Shown: one piece after another, positions 33,226-44,000 of the stretch
Layout: the number at the start of each line of letters is the position of its first letter
Numbering within the stretch: position 1 is the first letter of the stretch
Origin: Hypholoma sublateritium FD-334 SS-4
Lineage: Eukaryota; Basidiomycota; Agaricomycetes; Agaricales; Strophariaceae
Direction: 5' to 3'
Assembly (NCBI GenBank): GCA_000827495.1
Contig: KN817697.1
Location: 5,049-55,430 of the forward strand
DNA: 50,382 nucleotides
Translations under genes and position numbers: made by a program
Notes under the pieces: model-generated
The model's database searches: none
What the model was told of the DNA's origin: nothing
Seen by the model: the letters and a program-made list of their open reading frames with translations, nothing else

Positions 33226-34768
33226 TCAGTAACTGAGCCATCCACGAGCATCAAATAGGCCCAGTACATCGGCAAATATTTCTTCTGCCTCCTTATAGGT
33301 AATTCCCAGCAGCTCTTTGCTCTTCTCGTTCTTGAAAATCGAGGTTACGGTCCTGTCTAACTCTGGGTTCCCGCGAGGGAGCTTTCCAGAGGCATAGTAC
33401 TTCGGATCGATAGAATTGATGATATCACCTGTGAATAAAAATGATCAGTAAATGATACAGCCCATCCAGCGCTCCGCATTTAATCAAACTCACGAGTGTG
33501 CTGCCAAGTGATCTGACCTGCGAGATAGAGGTGTGTAATTAGTTGTGATCACCTCTCAAATCGATCTGATTTAGGACCAACCTGATGAAATAATCATTCG
33601 CTGTCCGCCGACATTTTCTTTTATGAGTGCAAGCGAATGGGCCTTGGCCACATCTGCAATATGCACCACAGAATACGAACCCTGGAGGAAATCGTCGGGC
33701 TGGTTGCTGAAAACCAATCGGTACCATATCAGCATCGAAGTGTTCAGATTAGCAATAGCCTCAGGTTCTTGTAACGGCCGCTGTCGGTATATTAGCCAAA
33801 GAATTTTCCGGGAACAAGAATTACCGTACCCCAAGAGCCTGTAGTATTTGTTAAAGATGGAAATCTCAGTGAACATAAGCCGAAAAACGCGCACCAGTGC
33901 TGGGCAGAGGGCTACAAAATCCCAGGACAATTCATTTTTATGAGAATTGTAAAACTCCGTAGCAGCTATGTACGTAGATTAGAAATTGCAGGCCATTGGC
34001 AAGAATAACTTCAGCTGACCTTGCTCAGCCAAGGTCTTCGACGCGTTATAAGCCTCAGTCCCGCTCGCCTTCCGTCCCAGATTTCCTACAATTCGTACGC
34101 ATTCATCACCCCAATCACTCTCGTCGAATGTCCTTTGCTTCCACGGCTTAGTAGGCGGAGTTAGCACCGCGCTGACCGACGACGTCAGGACAAAACGCTT
34201 GAGCTCTGGGCTGTGCAGTAACAAGGTCGAGATTTTCGATCAGTAAATAAATAGTGAAGGGTGAATTCTCATCGGACTGACCCTGCCTTAGCCGCACTCT
34301 GAAGAATTTCCAGTGTACCCTGCATAGCCGGGACAATATAGTCTTCGATTCGACTGTTGAGTTAGCCAGCCAAAATTCAGCGTCTCAGGTGACTTACCAT
34401 CAGGGTCCCCGCCGGCAGCAGTAGGGAAGTGGGCCGGCGAGGCTGCGTGCACGATGGCATCGACGCCCTTTACAACTTCGTCGTACGCGCCTTCCTAAGT
34501 ATTTCCAGAAACCAACATATTAGCCAGAAAGCAACCATTCAAAGCGAAACAAGCGCTTATGCACCTTTATCATATCTGGAACGACCACGAAATCGAATTT
34601 GGCGCCGTACGACGCGAAGTGGGCCGTCATGTGTTTACCCTTCTCCTCCGATCGCACGACCCCGCGGACAGCGTAGCCATCCTCGAGCAGCGTGCGCGCG
34701 ACCCACATGCCCACGAAGCCATTCGCACCCGTAACGAGCACCGTCGAACCAGCCTGGACGATGGGCAT
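33226..34768 (-). CDS. NAD(P)-dependent epimerase/reductase (Gre2/dihydroflavonol-reductase-like extended SDR)
   Basis: Nine exons (34768-34565, 34494-34394, 34353-34282, 34210-34020, 33965-33895, 33838-33830, 33780-33582, 33517-33494, 33428-33226) give 357 residues, typical for the family. A Rossmann motif VTGANGFVG lies at residues 12-20, then the LTSSVSAV strand and the catalytic YNASKTLAEQ (YxxxK). Such enzymes reduce carbonyls of small metabolites using NADPH in the cytosol; the substrate cannot be told. Two exons are tiny. The 9-nt exon (GCTCTTGGG, Ala-Leu-Gly) restores the family's segment after LCPAL in frame. The 24-nt exon encodes parts of GQITWQHTR. Exon 2 uses an unusual donor (GTCACC, 40-bp intron), chosen because the GTAAGT four bases earlier would break the frame. 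Confidence 0.82.
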
Positions 34769-35366
34769 ATTTAATATCAGCGACGTCCTGGTGCAGGAGA
34801 GAATCGATATTGCGCGGGGTAACTTTGATGTAAGATGGAACCTGATTTCAAAATTCGAACCTGATTATCAGTAATCTTGGTCGCACATTCTACCCGACTT
34901 ACCAAGAAACCACATGCACGTTCGTTTAGAAAGTGCGTCGGCTGCTCCCGGTTCTCAGGTAAACTGAAGGTAATTGACAGAGATTTGACAGGCATAGCTT
35001 CGAAGAAGAAATAGAACACCACGTGGGGCGACTGATCAAAACCCATGATGGGTATTGATCAATCATATCGTGTAGATGCAGCATAGCTTCGACGTTAGCG
35101 GGATGGTGATGGTCCTATGCGCCGCAGTACGCAGCGTCTGAAATCCATGTAGACAAGTCAATGCAAGATCGATACCACTGCCGCACGTAACCAGCCCCGT
35201 ATCGGACATTCTTTGTGCGCAAGTCACGCACCGAACATGAGTGAAGTGTGGTAATCAACACCGTATAGGAAAGGTATAAAGGACAATCAGAGCATGTACA
35301 TCTTAGTTAACCGCAAAACAGCTCACCAAGTCTTGCCGTATTCTGTGAGCATCGAAATTTCCAAAG
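34769..35366. other. Divergent promoter region
   Basis: Separates the reductase (reverse) from the DJ-1/PfpI gene (forward). No gene seen; one TATA-like element is listed separately. Confidence 0.5.
35275..35280 (+). promoter_or_regulatory. TATA box candidate for DJ-1/PfpI gene
   Basis: TATAAA in GAAAGGTATAAAGGAC, 87 bp upstream of the ATG at 35367. Confidence 0.55.
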
Positions 35367-36053
35367 ATGTCTCCTACACCACTCCACTTTGGCGTTCTCC
35401 TGCTACCGTTTTATCAACTGCTCGACGCCGTCGGCCCGTTCGACTATCTCAATAACCACTCCCAAGCATACCTGAAGATGTGCGGCATCCCCGACGAAAT
35501 CGTCGCAAAAGGCCCCATCATTGTCTGGCACTTCATCTCCTCCGACCTCAACCCCATCCAGCCGACCTCGGGTCCCCCACAGCACCCGACAAACACCTAC
35601 GCCGACTGCCCAGAGCTGGACTACCTCATCGTCCCCGGCCCCGACCCCGCAACTCCCCTCCCCGAGGGGTGCACAGCATTTCTTCAGAACCTAATCGCGA
35701 AAGACACGTTCAAGGCCCTCCTGACAGTATGCACGGGGTCAATCGTCGTCGCGCAGTGCGGCATCCTCGACGGCCTCAGCGTGTGCAGCAACAAGATGGT
35801 GCTGAAGATCGTCGCCGGCGCCGGGCTGCTGAACAAGAATGTGAAGTGGGTTGCGGACAAGCGGTGGAACATCGACGGGAAGGTGTGGAGTGCGGCGGGG
35901 GTGACGGCCGGGATTGATCTCGCTGCTGAGTTCGCGCGGGTGCACTTTGATCCTGTGGTGGTCACTCTTGTCAAGGACGGCACAGAATATGAACCCAATC
36001 CTGCGCAACCAGACTCATTTGCCAGGATCCTCGAGGGAGTATCTTTGTCGTAA
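35367..36053 (+). CDS. DJ-1/PfpI family protein (class I glutamine amidotransferase-like)
   Basis: A single exon gives 228 residues. The fold signature is clear: a first strand (FGVLLLPFYQLLDAVGPFDY), a strand LDYLIVPGPDP, and the nucleophile elbow LTVCTGSIVVAQCG with Cys122. DGKVWSAAGVTAGIDLA follows, as in isonitrile hydratase-like members. The Glu/Asp that usually assists the Cys is expected near residues 20-25 (LLDAVGPFD). Members act as hydratases, glyoxalases, chaperones or transcription-linked sensors; the exact reaction cannot be assigned from sequence. No targeting signal, so cytosolic. It is intronless and GC-rich, like the membrane glycoprotein gene at 28-30 kb. Confidence 0.88.
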   Translation: MSPTPLHFGVLLLPFYQLLDAVGPFDYLNNHSQAYLKMCGIPDEIVAKGPIIVWHFISSDLNPIQPTSGPPQHPTNTYADCPELDYLIVPGPDPATPLPEGCTAFLQNLIAKDTFKALLTVCTGSIVVAQCGILDGLSVCSNKMVLKIVAGAGLLNKNVKWVADKRWNIDGKVWSAAGVTAGIDLAAEFARVHFDPVVVTLVKDGTEYEPNPAQPDSFARILEGVSLS

Positions 36054-36394
36054 GACTTTGCATAATATCGATAGGCAATGGTTGGAAGCGTGTAGCTGTG
36101 TTAAGAATGGTATTGTGGCCTTGTCGCAGAATACTCGCGATTCTGGGGAAATATGATATCTCATGTATCAAGCAACGTTGGATGGTTAGCTATAACGTCG
36201 GCGTGATCAATGAGGGAGGCTTGAAGACTCAGATACAGATATGATATTCTGCCTAATATCTGGGTAAGTATCATGATGAGATGGCATTGGAAAATAAGCA
36301 CGTACCACGAATAGGACTTCGCGACTTTCGGTGAGTAGTGGATCTAGAAAACATGTAATCATTCCGGGGTATTACAATGAAACAAGATACAGGA
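36054..36394. other. Convergent spacer
   Basis: 3' ends of the DJ-1/PfpI gene and of the Sld3-like gene face each other here. No gene or site recognised. Confidence 0.5.
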
Positions 36395-37907
36395 CTAAAC
36401 ACGAGTGACTTTCCGTCGTTTACCAGATGGCTTGCTCGGCGTAGCCTGGGCACCCACCTCCCCATCCGAATCCGTCCCCACATCCGGGTTCAGCAACACA
36501 ATATCGGGCGAGCTGTGCATCACCCACTCCTCGTCATCGTCGTCCTCGATCACGTTCAACGCAGGAAATTTGATTGCGCCAGGCTGCCCAAACGACATCG
36601 TCCGCACGGACGCCGTGCGCGGCTTCTGCGGTGTCTCGTCGACAAGGATAATATCGTTGTCCCTCGGCGGGGGTTTCGACGGTGCAGGCGCCTTGCTCTT
36701 GACCACATCGACCTCTACAGGCCGCTTTGGCTTAGGTTTGAACACGCGTGACATGCTCACCTCCCGGTTGAGGATCCGCTTTTTCGGCGGCGCGGTAGAC
36801 GCGCGGTCGCGCTCTTTCTGCTCTTGTGCGAGGGAGACGGAAATAGAGCGTGACCGGGAGCGTAGGATATTAGCTGTGCGTGGGGGCATCGACGCAACGG
36901 GGGATGGCAGACGCGAGGTAGATGCCTGAGGCTCCGCGGTGTCGGAGAGTGTTCCATCGCCCTCCGTATCCGAAAAGGGCGAGGAGGGGAATACCTTGGA
37001 GCGTAACAGCGCACACAGGTCGGGTAGCTGTGGTTTGAAACTGCGCAGCAAGATGAGCACCAGCGGAAACACAGCGATGTCGGACTCACTGTCGCTCAAC
37101 TAAGCCTTCAACAAACATTTGTGTCCAGTCTCGGTCGTCCGCACTGGGCGACGTCTGTTCCAAATTGCCGACGAGTTGCCACATGGATAATCTGTCCATG
37201 AACGCTTCAAGGTGGTCCTCGGCCGTCGGTTCAGGTTCGACAGGTTTACGAGNCCTCTTCTTCGGCTTTTCCGAATGGGGAGGTGGTCCTGGAAGAGCTA
37301 ACTTGTAGAAATAGAGTAATATCTGTATTTGNACCCTGTGATATGTGAGCACCAGANTAGTCGACAAAGACCATAGAACGCACTCTCGTCGTTCCATCCN
37401 TTCNAGATAACNCTCGCGCCACACATNGTCAGACCACACATCTTCTTTTCCCTCTGGGGTTTTCTCGTGTGTCAGCGCGTACCACATCATTGTTTCCTCC
37501 ATCTCTCCNGCCCCACCACCATCTGCGAGGATTTGTGGGAACACCACGTGGTATTTCTCGGCCAGCGAGCGCGTTGTCAGAAGCAGTGGCTCGAGAAGCG
37601 CGTGCATGGGGTGAACAGACGCGTCGGAATTCGAGGTTGATGGTGCATTGACGCGTCGTAGCGACGGCACAAGGAGTTGCAGCGGCATGAGTGACTAGAA
37701 TATATTTAGTAAATGAACGACGAGTTCGATGGCTTTACGCACTTCTGGGAGCCACAGAAACTGTAGGTAGGTCCTTGCAACGTAGTCTTCTGGAGTTTCG
37801 TCCCGAATTGCGAAAGGATAATCTTGGGATACTGACTTCTCTTGGGCTGCCGTCCAGTTTGCGATTCGTCGCTCGTCAAAACGGTAGAAACATGATTCTA
37901 AAGCCAT
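36395..37907 (-). CDS. Sld3-like DNA replication regulator (Cdc45-loading factor), probable
   Basis: Exons 37907-37743, 37694-37090 and 37040-36395 give 471 residues from the first usable ATG. Features recalled from the fungal Sld3 family: an early YLQFLWLPESLMPLQLLVPS segment; a central helical block with a conserved Glu/Arg stretch leading to LTYHRVQIQILLYFYKLALP; a basic linker (EKPKKR); a tryptophan-containing FMDRLSMWQL helix; FKPQLPDLCALL; and a Ser/Arg-rich tail with LNREVSMSRVFK. Sld3 brings Cdc45 to origins and is a CDK target; SP/TP sites in the tail (PSSPFSD, LPSPVAS) fit that. Exon 2 has eight ambiguous bases, leaving some residues undefined. A good GTAAGT...CAG intron (37961-37916) lies just upstream, hinting at a further 5' exon now cut off by the retroelement beyond 38 kb. 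Family assignment is from memory only. Confidence 0.6.
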
Positions 37908-38088
37908 ATAGTTATCTGAGTGAATTGTTTTTGGGTTGGTGGCTAGCGAGTGACAACTTACAACTTGATGGCAAACGGGATTGTTTGTGTTATTGGAATG
38001 GAATGTATTTTCGCTGACTACGTTACATAAGCAACTCAGGTATTACTACCTCGCCAGCAGTACTAATTACGGCGCGAAGGGCAATGAA

Positions 38089-41000
38089 TCACGTAAATGA
38101 AACGGAAAAGGAGGGGTAAGAAGGGTTTGGGGGAAGAATATGGGACAAAAGTGAGGGTAGAGTGAGTGTGGTACGTGTACTCGTCATGCGCGGGTTTTGG
38201 CTTAAATGATCAAAGTGTCTGCGACGGACGGCGCCCCATATCTGACCGGCCAACCTAATTGAAGCAGTGTGACACTCATGCGCGATCCGGGTATGAAGTG
38301 GTAGGTCTTCGAACATTGGGGGGAATAATGGTGGGAGCACGCCCAAGTAGAATAGGGAGCGTCCGGCTGGCCACATATTTGAATCCAGGAACAAGTCTTG
38401 GACTCGATCATGGACAAACTTTCGGTCAGCGGGCGCTGTCGTGGATGCCTCCAGGATACGGGTGATGTTCGAAGACAGTTCGGAAGCGCGTGATAATCTG
38501 AGCGAGTTGAATTGCGGACATTCGACGAAGATATGGTGAGGGTCCTCAAATGCAAGGCAGCCCAAGCGGCACCACGGTTGCTGGTCATCTTTCAGCCGGG
38601 CTGAACGAGAAAGGGCAGTGTCCAGCTGGCCCGATCGCAAGTAAAGTTGGATGACCGCAGAGTAGGATGATATGGCCTTGGTGTATGGATATGCGGGAGC
38701 TGGGACCTTGTCGAAGCAACTCAGTGAAGGGAATGGCTCGTGAAAGGTGTCGAGGTCGGCGGCGTCGATGGAGGAGAGTCGAGAGTCAGCAAATGAGAAT
38801 AAGTTTGATTCAATGTATCCAAGGGAAATGGAGAAGGGTGCGTAAGTATCCATAAAGAAAGTAGGAAGGGGAAGAGAAGGAGGTGGTAGTGAAAGTGAAT
38901 TAGAGCGTGTGGCGAGGTGATCGGCCAGGCGGTTTAGTTGGGATGGGATGGTTTGGGAGTTGGTATGGGCTCGGACGTGTGACAGAATCGGTTTGGAGGG
39001 CAATGACTGCCAAATGTTTTGGATCCACCGGTAGAGGGAGCGCGCGGGGTTGTTTTTCAGCGATATGGATGTAGGAATGTGTGAGAGGGTGCGAATGGAG
39101 TTTAGGTGGTCGGAGTAGATGGTGATCTGGTCGTCGTGTCGGCGCGCCAGAATGGAGGCAGCCGCAATTGCATATGCTTCGCCGTGAAGAATCCCGGCTG
39201 CAGGGTTGTGAGGGAGGGAGGCTACGAACGCGTTATTGTTAGCGACAACGGCAAGTGTGGTTGGCTTTTGTAGGGTGGGGTGGCGCGAGATTGTCGAGGC
39301 ATCAGTTGCGAAGGAGAGGTGTGGTGTGGCGTTTGGGAAGGCGGTTGACTGCGTCGCGAGGGCGGTCACTGAGGCTTCGGCAATGCTTTGCCTTTCGGAT
39401 CGCGCGGTGAGGAGGGAAGGGTCGGGATGGGAGAGGAGACGAATGAGTGTGGGCAGATAAAGGAACCAGTCAAGGAGGAGGGGAAGATCGCGGGTAAGGT
39501 AATATTGCGAAGACGGGAAAAGAAGTGCAAAAGGTGTAAAATTGTAACAGGGGCCACGAGAAGTGACCGAGAAGGAAGATGTGCCAAATTGTGATAAAAG
39601 AGAAAGGTTGTGTTTTTCAAAGTTTGATATCGTACGCGCTGGAATGGGAGCAATGTGGGGTAGGAATAGAAGTGATAAAGAATGCATGTGACGGATAGAG
39701 ACATTTCCGGAAGTGATAAAGTGAAGGTCGGTGCATAAGAGGGATAGGCCAATGCGGGACATTGTCTTTTGGGCAAGTGCCCATGAGAAAGGAATGTATG
39801 TTTGTCGAGCGGGAGATGTAGCATGTGAGGTGTAGGGAAGCTGCAGAGGGTGTATGCAGTCATTATTTTTGCACGTCCAGTCCGCGAGAGAGATCTGCGC
39901 CATTTTAGAAAATGGTGTCAGGTGGTGATTTAGGTCGCGGTGCAGGCCTGCGATTGTTAGGGCAGAGTTTACTCGGGTGATAGAGGGGAACCCCAGGCCG
40001 CGAAGGTCAAGAGGAGTTGTAAGGACAAGTGTTTTGAAACGGAATGGGAATGCTAGGCGCTCGTGAACTTTGAGCGCGATGAGGTTGTCGAGGGTGGTAG
40101 CATGCTGGTGTGATATAGGTTGGAGAGCAAGGTGAGGCCTTATCTTTGAGATGAGATTTTGTGTGATGATTCGTCGGAGAAGCGTCAGAGGCAGTTTCTG
40201 AGTAGAGGGCGGGAAGGAGAAATTGACAATCAAGTCACGCAGGATTGCGAACTGAATGGCAGGTTTGTTCACGGGGACACGAAGGAATGTGGTGTGGCTT
40301 GTGATAACGGGTACTTCATGCCATGTTGTAGCACTGGCCTGTGGATCAGTGTAGTCAACCGAGGGCATGCGGGCATCATGGCAGTCTGGAGGTGTGGTGT
40401 TGTAAACGTAAAGTGCGCTCTTTCGCCATTCGGTCTCCCAGCCGTATGTAGCCTGGAATCGGTCAGCTGCGCGTGCCATTGATTTGAGTGATGAGAGGTT
40501 GGACGACGGGATTAGTGAATCGTCCATGGCTTCCATGATGGATAGGTTGAGCAGGATGTGGTCGGAGGGAGTATGGGGTGTCTGTTTGCGGCCAAAATGA
40601 GATTGGACCGAGATTGAGCCTGCGAAATCCTCCCTTTTGTCTGCGATCCATTGGTTGCACATGCTGGTTGTCAGTGTGCATTTCAGTGGGGAGAGGGAAC
40701 CGCCTTGCTTTGTGACGCCGTTGACGGTGAAGGCGTCTGTGAACCCATAGGCGGTTTTGATGCGGTAGGGGACATTTCGCTGTGATGACTCATCAAGGTC
40801 AATAATGCTGCGCGGTAGACCATATGCTTCGATTGCATCGTAAAATCCTTGCGGTTCGAGCATATCAAAGCCCTTCTTTTGGTCGCGCTGCAGGACGTAG
40901 AGTGGAATGTTTTCCCGAGAGGCCCAGAGCTCGTATTGAGATATGAATGAGATGAGGTCCCGACCCTGGGTTCCGGGCTGCGTTGCCACCTGGCATTCCG

Positions 41001-44000
41001 GGATAATGGAGTTTTTGGTGAGGTATGGAGTGAGGAGGTGATTGAGCCACGCAAAAGGGAGGTTGAGGAGGAAATTGTTGCAAGCGATGCCTTGGTAGTT
41101 GGATAGAAGGGTATTGGGTCCGCGCTTATGAATCGTAGAGATGTTGGTAGCCTTCAAGCACTCAGGAAAATGAGAACGAGAGATGATGTAGTTTGCGAGC
41201 TTGAGCACGATAATCAGGGCTTGATCGCTTAGGGATTTGACAAACCATTTTTCCCATCCATCTGGGCCGGGGGTGGGTCTCGCATTTCCTTTGCTGAGAA
41301 GGTGTCGAAGGGATTGGTGGTTTAGACTCTGGGGCCATAGAAACGGATCATTTTGGACAGTTTGGGAGATGTTCTTGATTGACGGTGTGCTCATCCAAGG
41401 TTTTTGTTGAGGAGGGCGTGGTGTCCGGTGGTAGAGACGTTGAAAGTAGGCGACAGTTGCTTCTTTGACTGCATCAGGTCCAGTGACCAGCTTGTCGGGT
41501 TCGAGGTCAGGTTTCGGTACGATAGCAAGAGGCAGAGAGGAGATCTTGTGGCTGAAGAGATGTTTAGCAGAGCCGCCATGGAGGACCTGGTGAAACTGTG
41601 CTTTGGCTTTCCGTTCGTCTCGCGTTATTTGTTCCTGTCGTTCCTCTGCATAGCGTAGTTTGTGGAGGGCTTTGCGAATGTTCGACAAGTAACAGCGGAG
41701 TTCCTGTCGAAAGTCAGGGTGTTCCAATGGTATCTGTGTCGAAGTAAAGAAGGCGCGCAAATATTGATCAACCCATCGATCTTGGGGAAGAGGTACCGTC
41801 CGCCAGTTCTGTGATCGAGCGATGGCACTGAGGAGTCTGTTCACGCGTCGGAGCTCCTTCAGGATGAGGTTTATGGTCGGGTTGGTCACCTTCGGGTGGG
41901 GCAGGGCATCTCGTTTGGGAGCGGCAAATGACAATTTTGCAGCTGTGAGCAGGATGTGTGTGAAGTTTTCATAGCAGGTTTGAAAGCTCTCATCGGAAGT
42001 GATGTCGAGCTTGAGAAGATCCGCAGAGGTACCAGACAGCATCTCATCAGCCTTGGCGGCAAACAGGGCAAGGCGAGTTTTCTCAGATTTAGGGGGGTAC
42101 CGAAACCTTGGAGAGTAGGATGCTGGAGGTGCTTCTTCTGGTATTGATGGGGCACAGTGGATTGTCGGGGGTGCGAGGAGCAAAACTTGAGTATCAATTG
42201 GGCGGTGATCTGTGCAAGGGATGAAGTCGGTTAGGACTGAGGTGCTAGCCGAAAGGGTTCCAATGCGAGAGACTGCTGATCGGTCGATGATGCTGCAGGT
42301 TACAGCCGCTATATCAGAGGAATTACTTCGAGTGCGATGTGTATAATCTCGATTAATATTGCAGTCTGATTGGGACCTCCAGACGTCAATTCCTTCAGTT
42401 AAGTCAAGGAAGTGTGTGTATGCGATGCGGGATGGCGAAATACCCGGAGACATTGAGGATGACTCAGAGGCGAGCAGTGTTGCATTGAGGTCACCATGTA
42501 CCGACCAGGAAAACTTGGCAGAGTTGCAGAGAGATGTGATGTCAGGCCAAAATGACTGTTCGTCGTCGAGATTTCCACCTGGGTTCCAAGGGGCATAGAC
42601 ACCAATCAAGCGATGGTTAAATCCCAGATTATCCTCAGTCGAGATTGCCAAATCGAGCGCAATTGCTCTTCCCTGCAAGGTTCCTGGGGTAGGTACCTGC
42701 TGGACATTGAAGATTCCGCGACGAATGCCAACTATCACCCCCCATTTACCTTTGTTTCTGTTGTTGGTTAGGGGGCGGCCCGGGTTTTCATAGGTGTCGT
42801 AGTCTTCAAGGTCAAGCCGTGGGGAGACTTCGTCGGAGCTTTTGGTCTCACCTATAACAAAGGCGTGTGGATGTGAGAAGCGCACCATGCCTCGAATGGC
42901 GGATATTTTCATAGGGTCAGAGAGCCCATTCGCATTCAAGGAGATGGTACGCAATGATACACTGGGGTTGCCAGAAGGGAGTGCATGTACTAATACAGGG
43001 AGAGAAAGCAGAAGGAAGAGAAAGAGAGAATAGGCAAAGGCCAATAGTGGAGGAGAGCGAAGATAAAGATTTTGTGGTGTATTAGAAGAACATAGATGAG
43101 AATTCGAAAATCCTTGCGTGTCATATGTGTCAGCCGCACATGCTGTTTGTTCATTTAGCCTGCATGCGCATGCTGCTACGGATGAGGAGCAAATGTGAAT
43201 ATGTGATCGCGCAAGGGGTGTTTGAACAGTTAAAGTGGATTCAGTGAGACGTACCTTGGATGAAGTGTCAACTTGCATGTTGGTGGAGGCGCCCTTTGCA
43301 TGTTCATCTTCCTCATCGTCCTCCGAGGTTTTGGCGCGTTTGGAGGGCGGTTGTAGTCCAGAGGCAGGAGCCCTGTTGGAGTCATCGTTTGGGTCGTGCA
43401 TGTCAGTGTCTTCCGATGGCGATGTCAAGGCAGGGGTTTGGTTGGGCGGCAGAGACGGCAAGGGAGGGGTTTGGTTGGGCGGCTGAGACAGCAAGGCAGG
43501 GGTTTGGCTGGGTGGCTGAGACGCAGGGGGTGGAGGTCTATTGGCTTCAGTGTTTGGACCATGCATATCAGCGTCCCCCGATGGCAATGTTAAGGCAGGG
43601 GTCTGGTTGGGCGGCAGCGTCGGTATTTGTAGGGTACGAGATTGCAGGGCGCGAAGCTCTGCAGCCCGTTGATTCCTGGCCTCCGTCGCTGTGCTGATCT
43701 GCGCGACCAGACTGTTAAGCCCGTCTTGGATGCCTGCCCGAGATTGATCATCGTGAGCCATAACCAACATAAGTCGGAGGGTGGTGAGGGACTGTTGGAG
43801 GGATGTCACCTCAAATTGTGCCGTGGTGGTCAGATTGGATGCTGCGTAGATGGCGGTTGAGTCGGCAAAGGCCCGGGTGATGTTCTCCTGGGCAGTCTGA
43901 AAGTTGTGGGAGAGTACCTTTTGCTCGTCCGAAATAGAGCGGATTGTGGCGCCCAAGTTCTCGCATTGTACAGTAAGGGTGTCCAATTGCCGCTGCAGAG

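Noticed and set aside
43235..43860. Forward open frames opposite the LINE linker
   Set aside because: They mirror the Pro/Gln-rich repeats of the LINE protein on the other strand; Gly/Trp/Arg-rich translation is an artefact.
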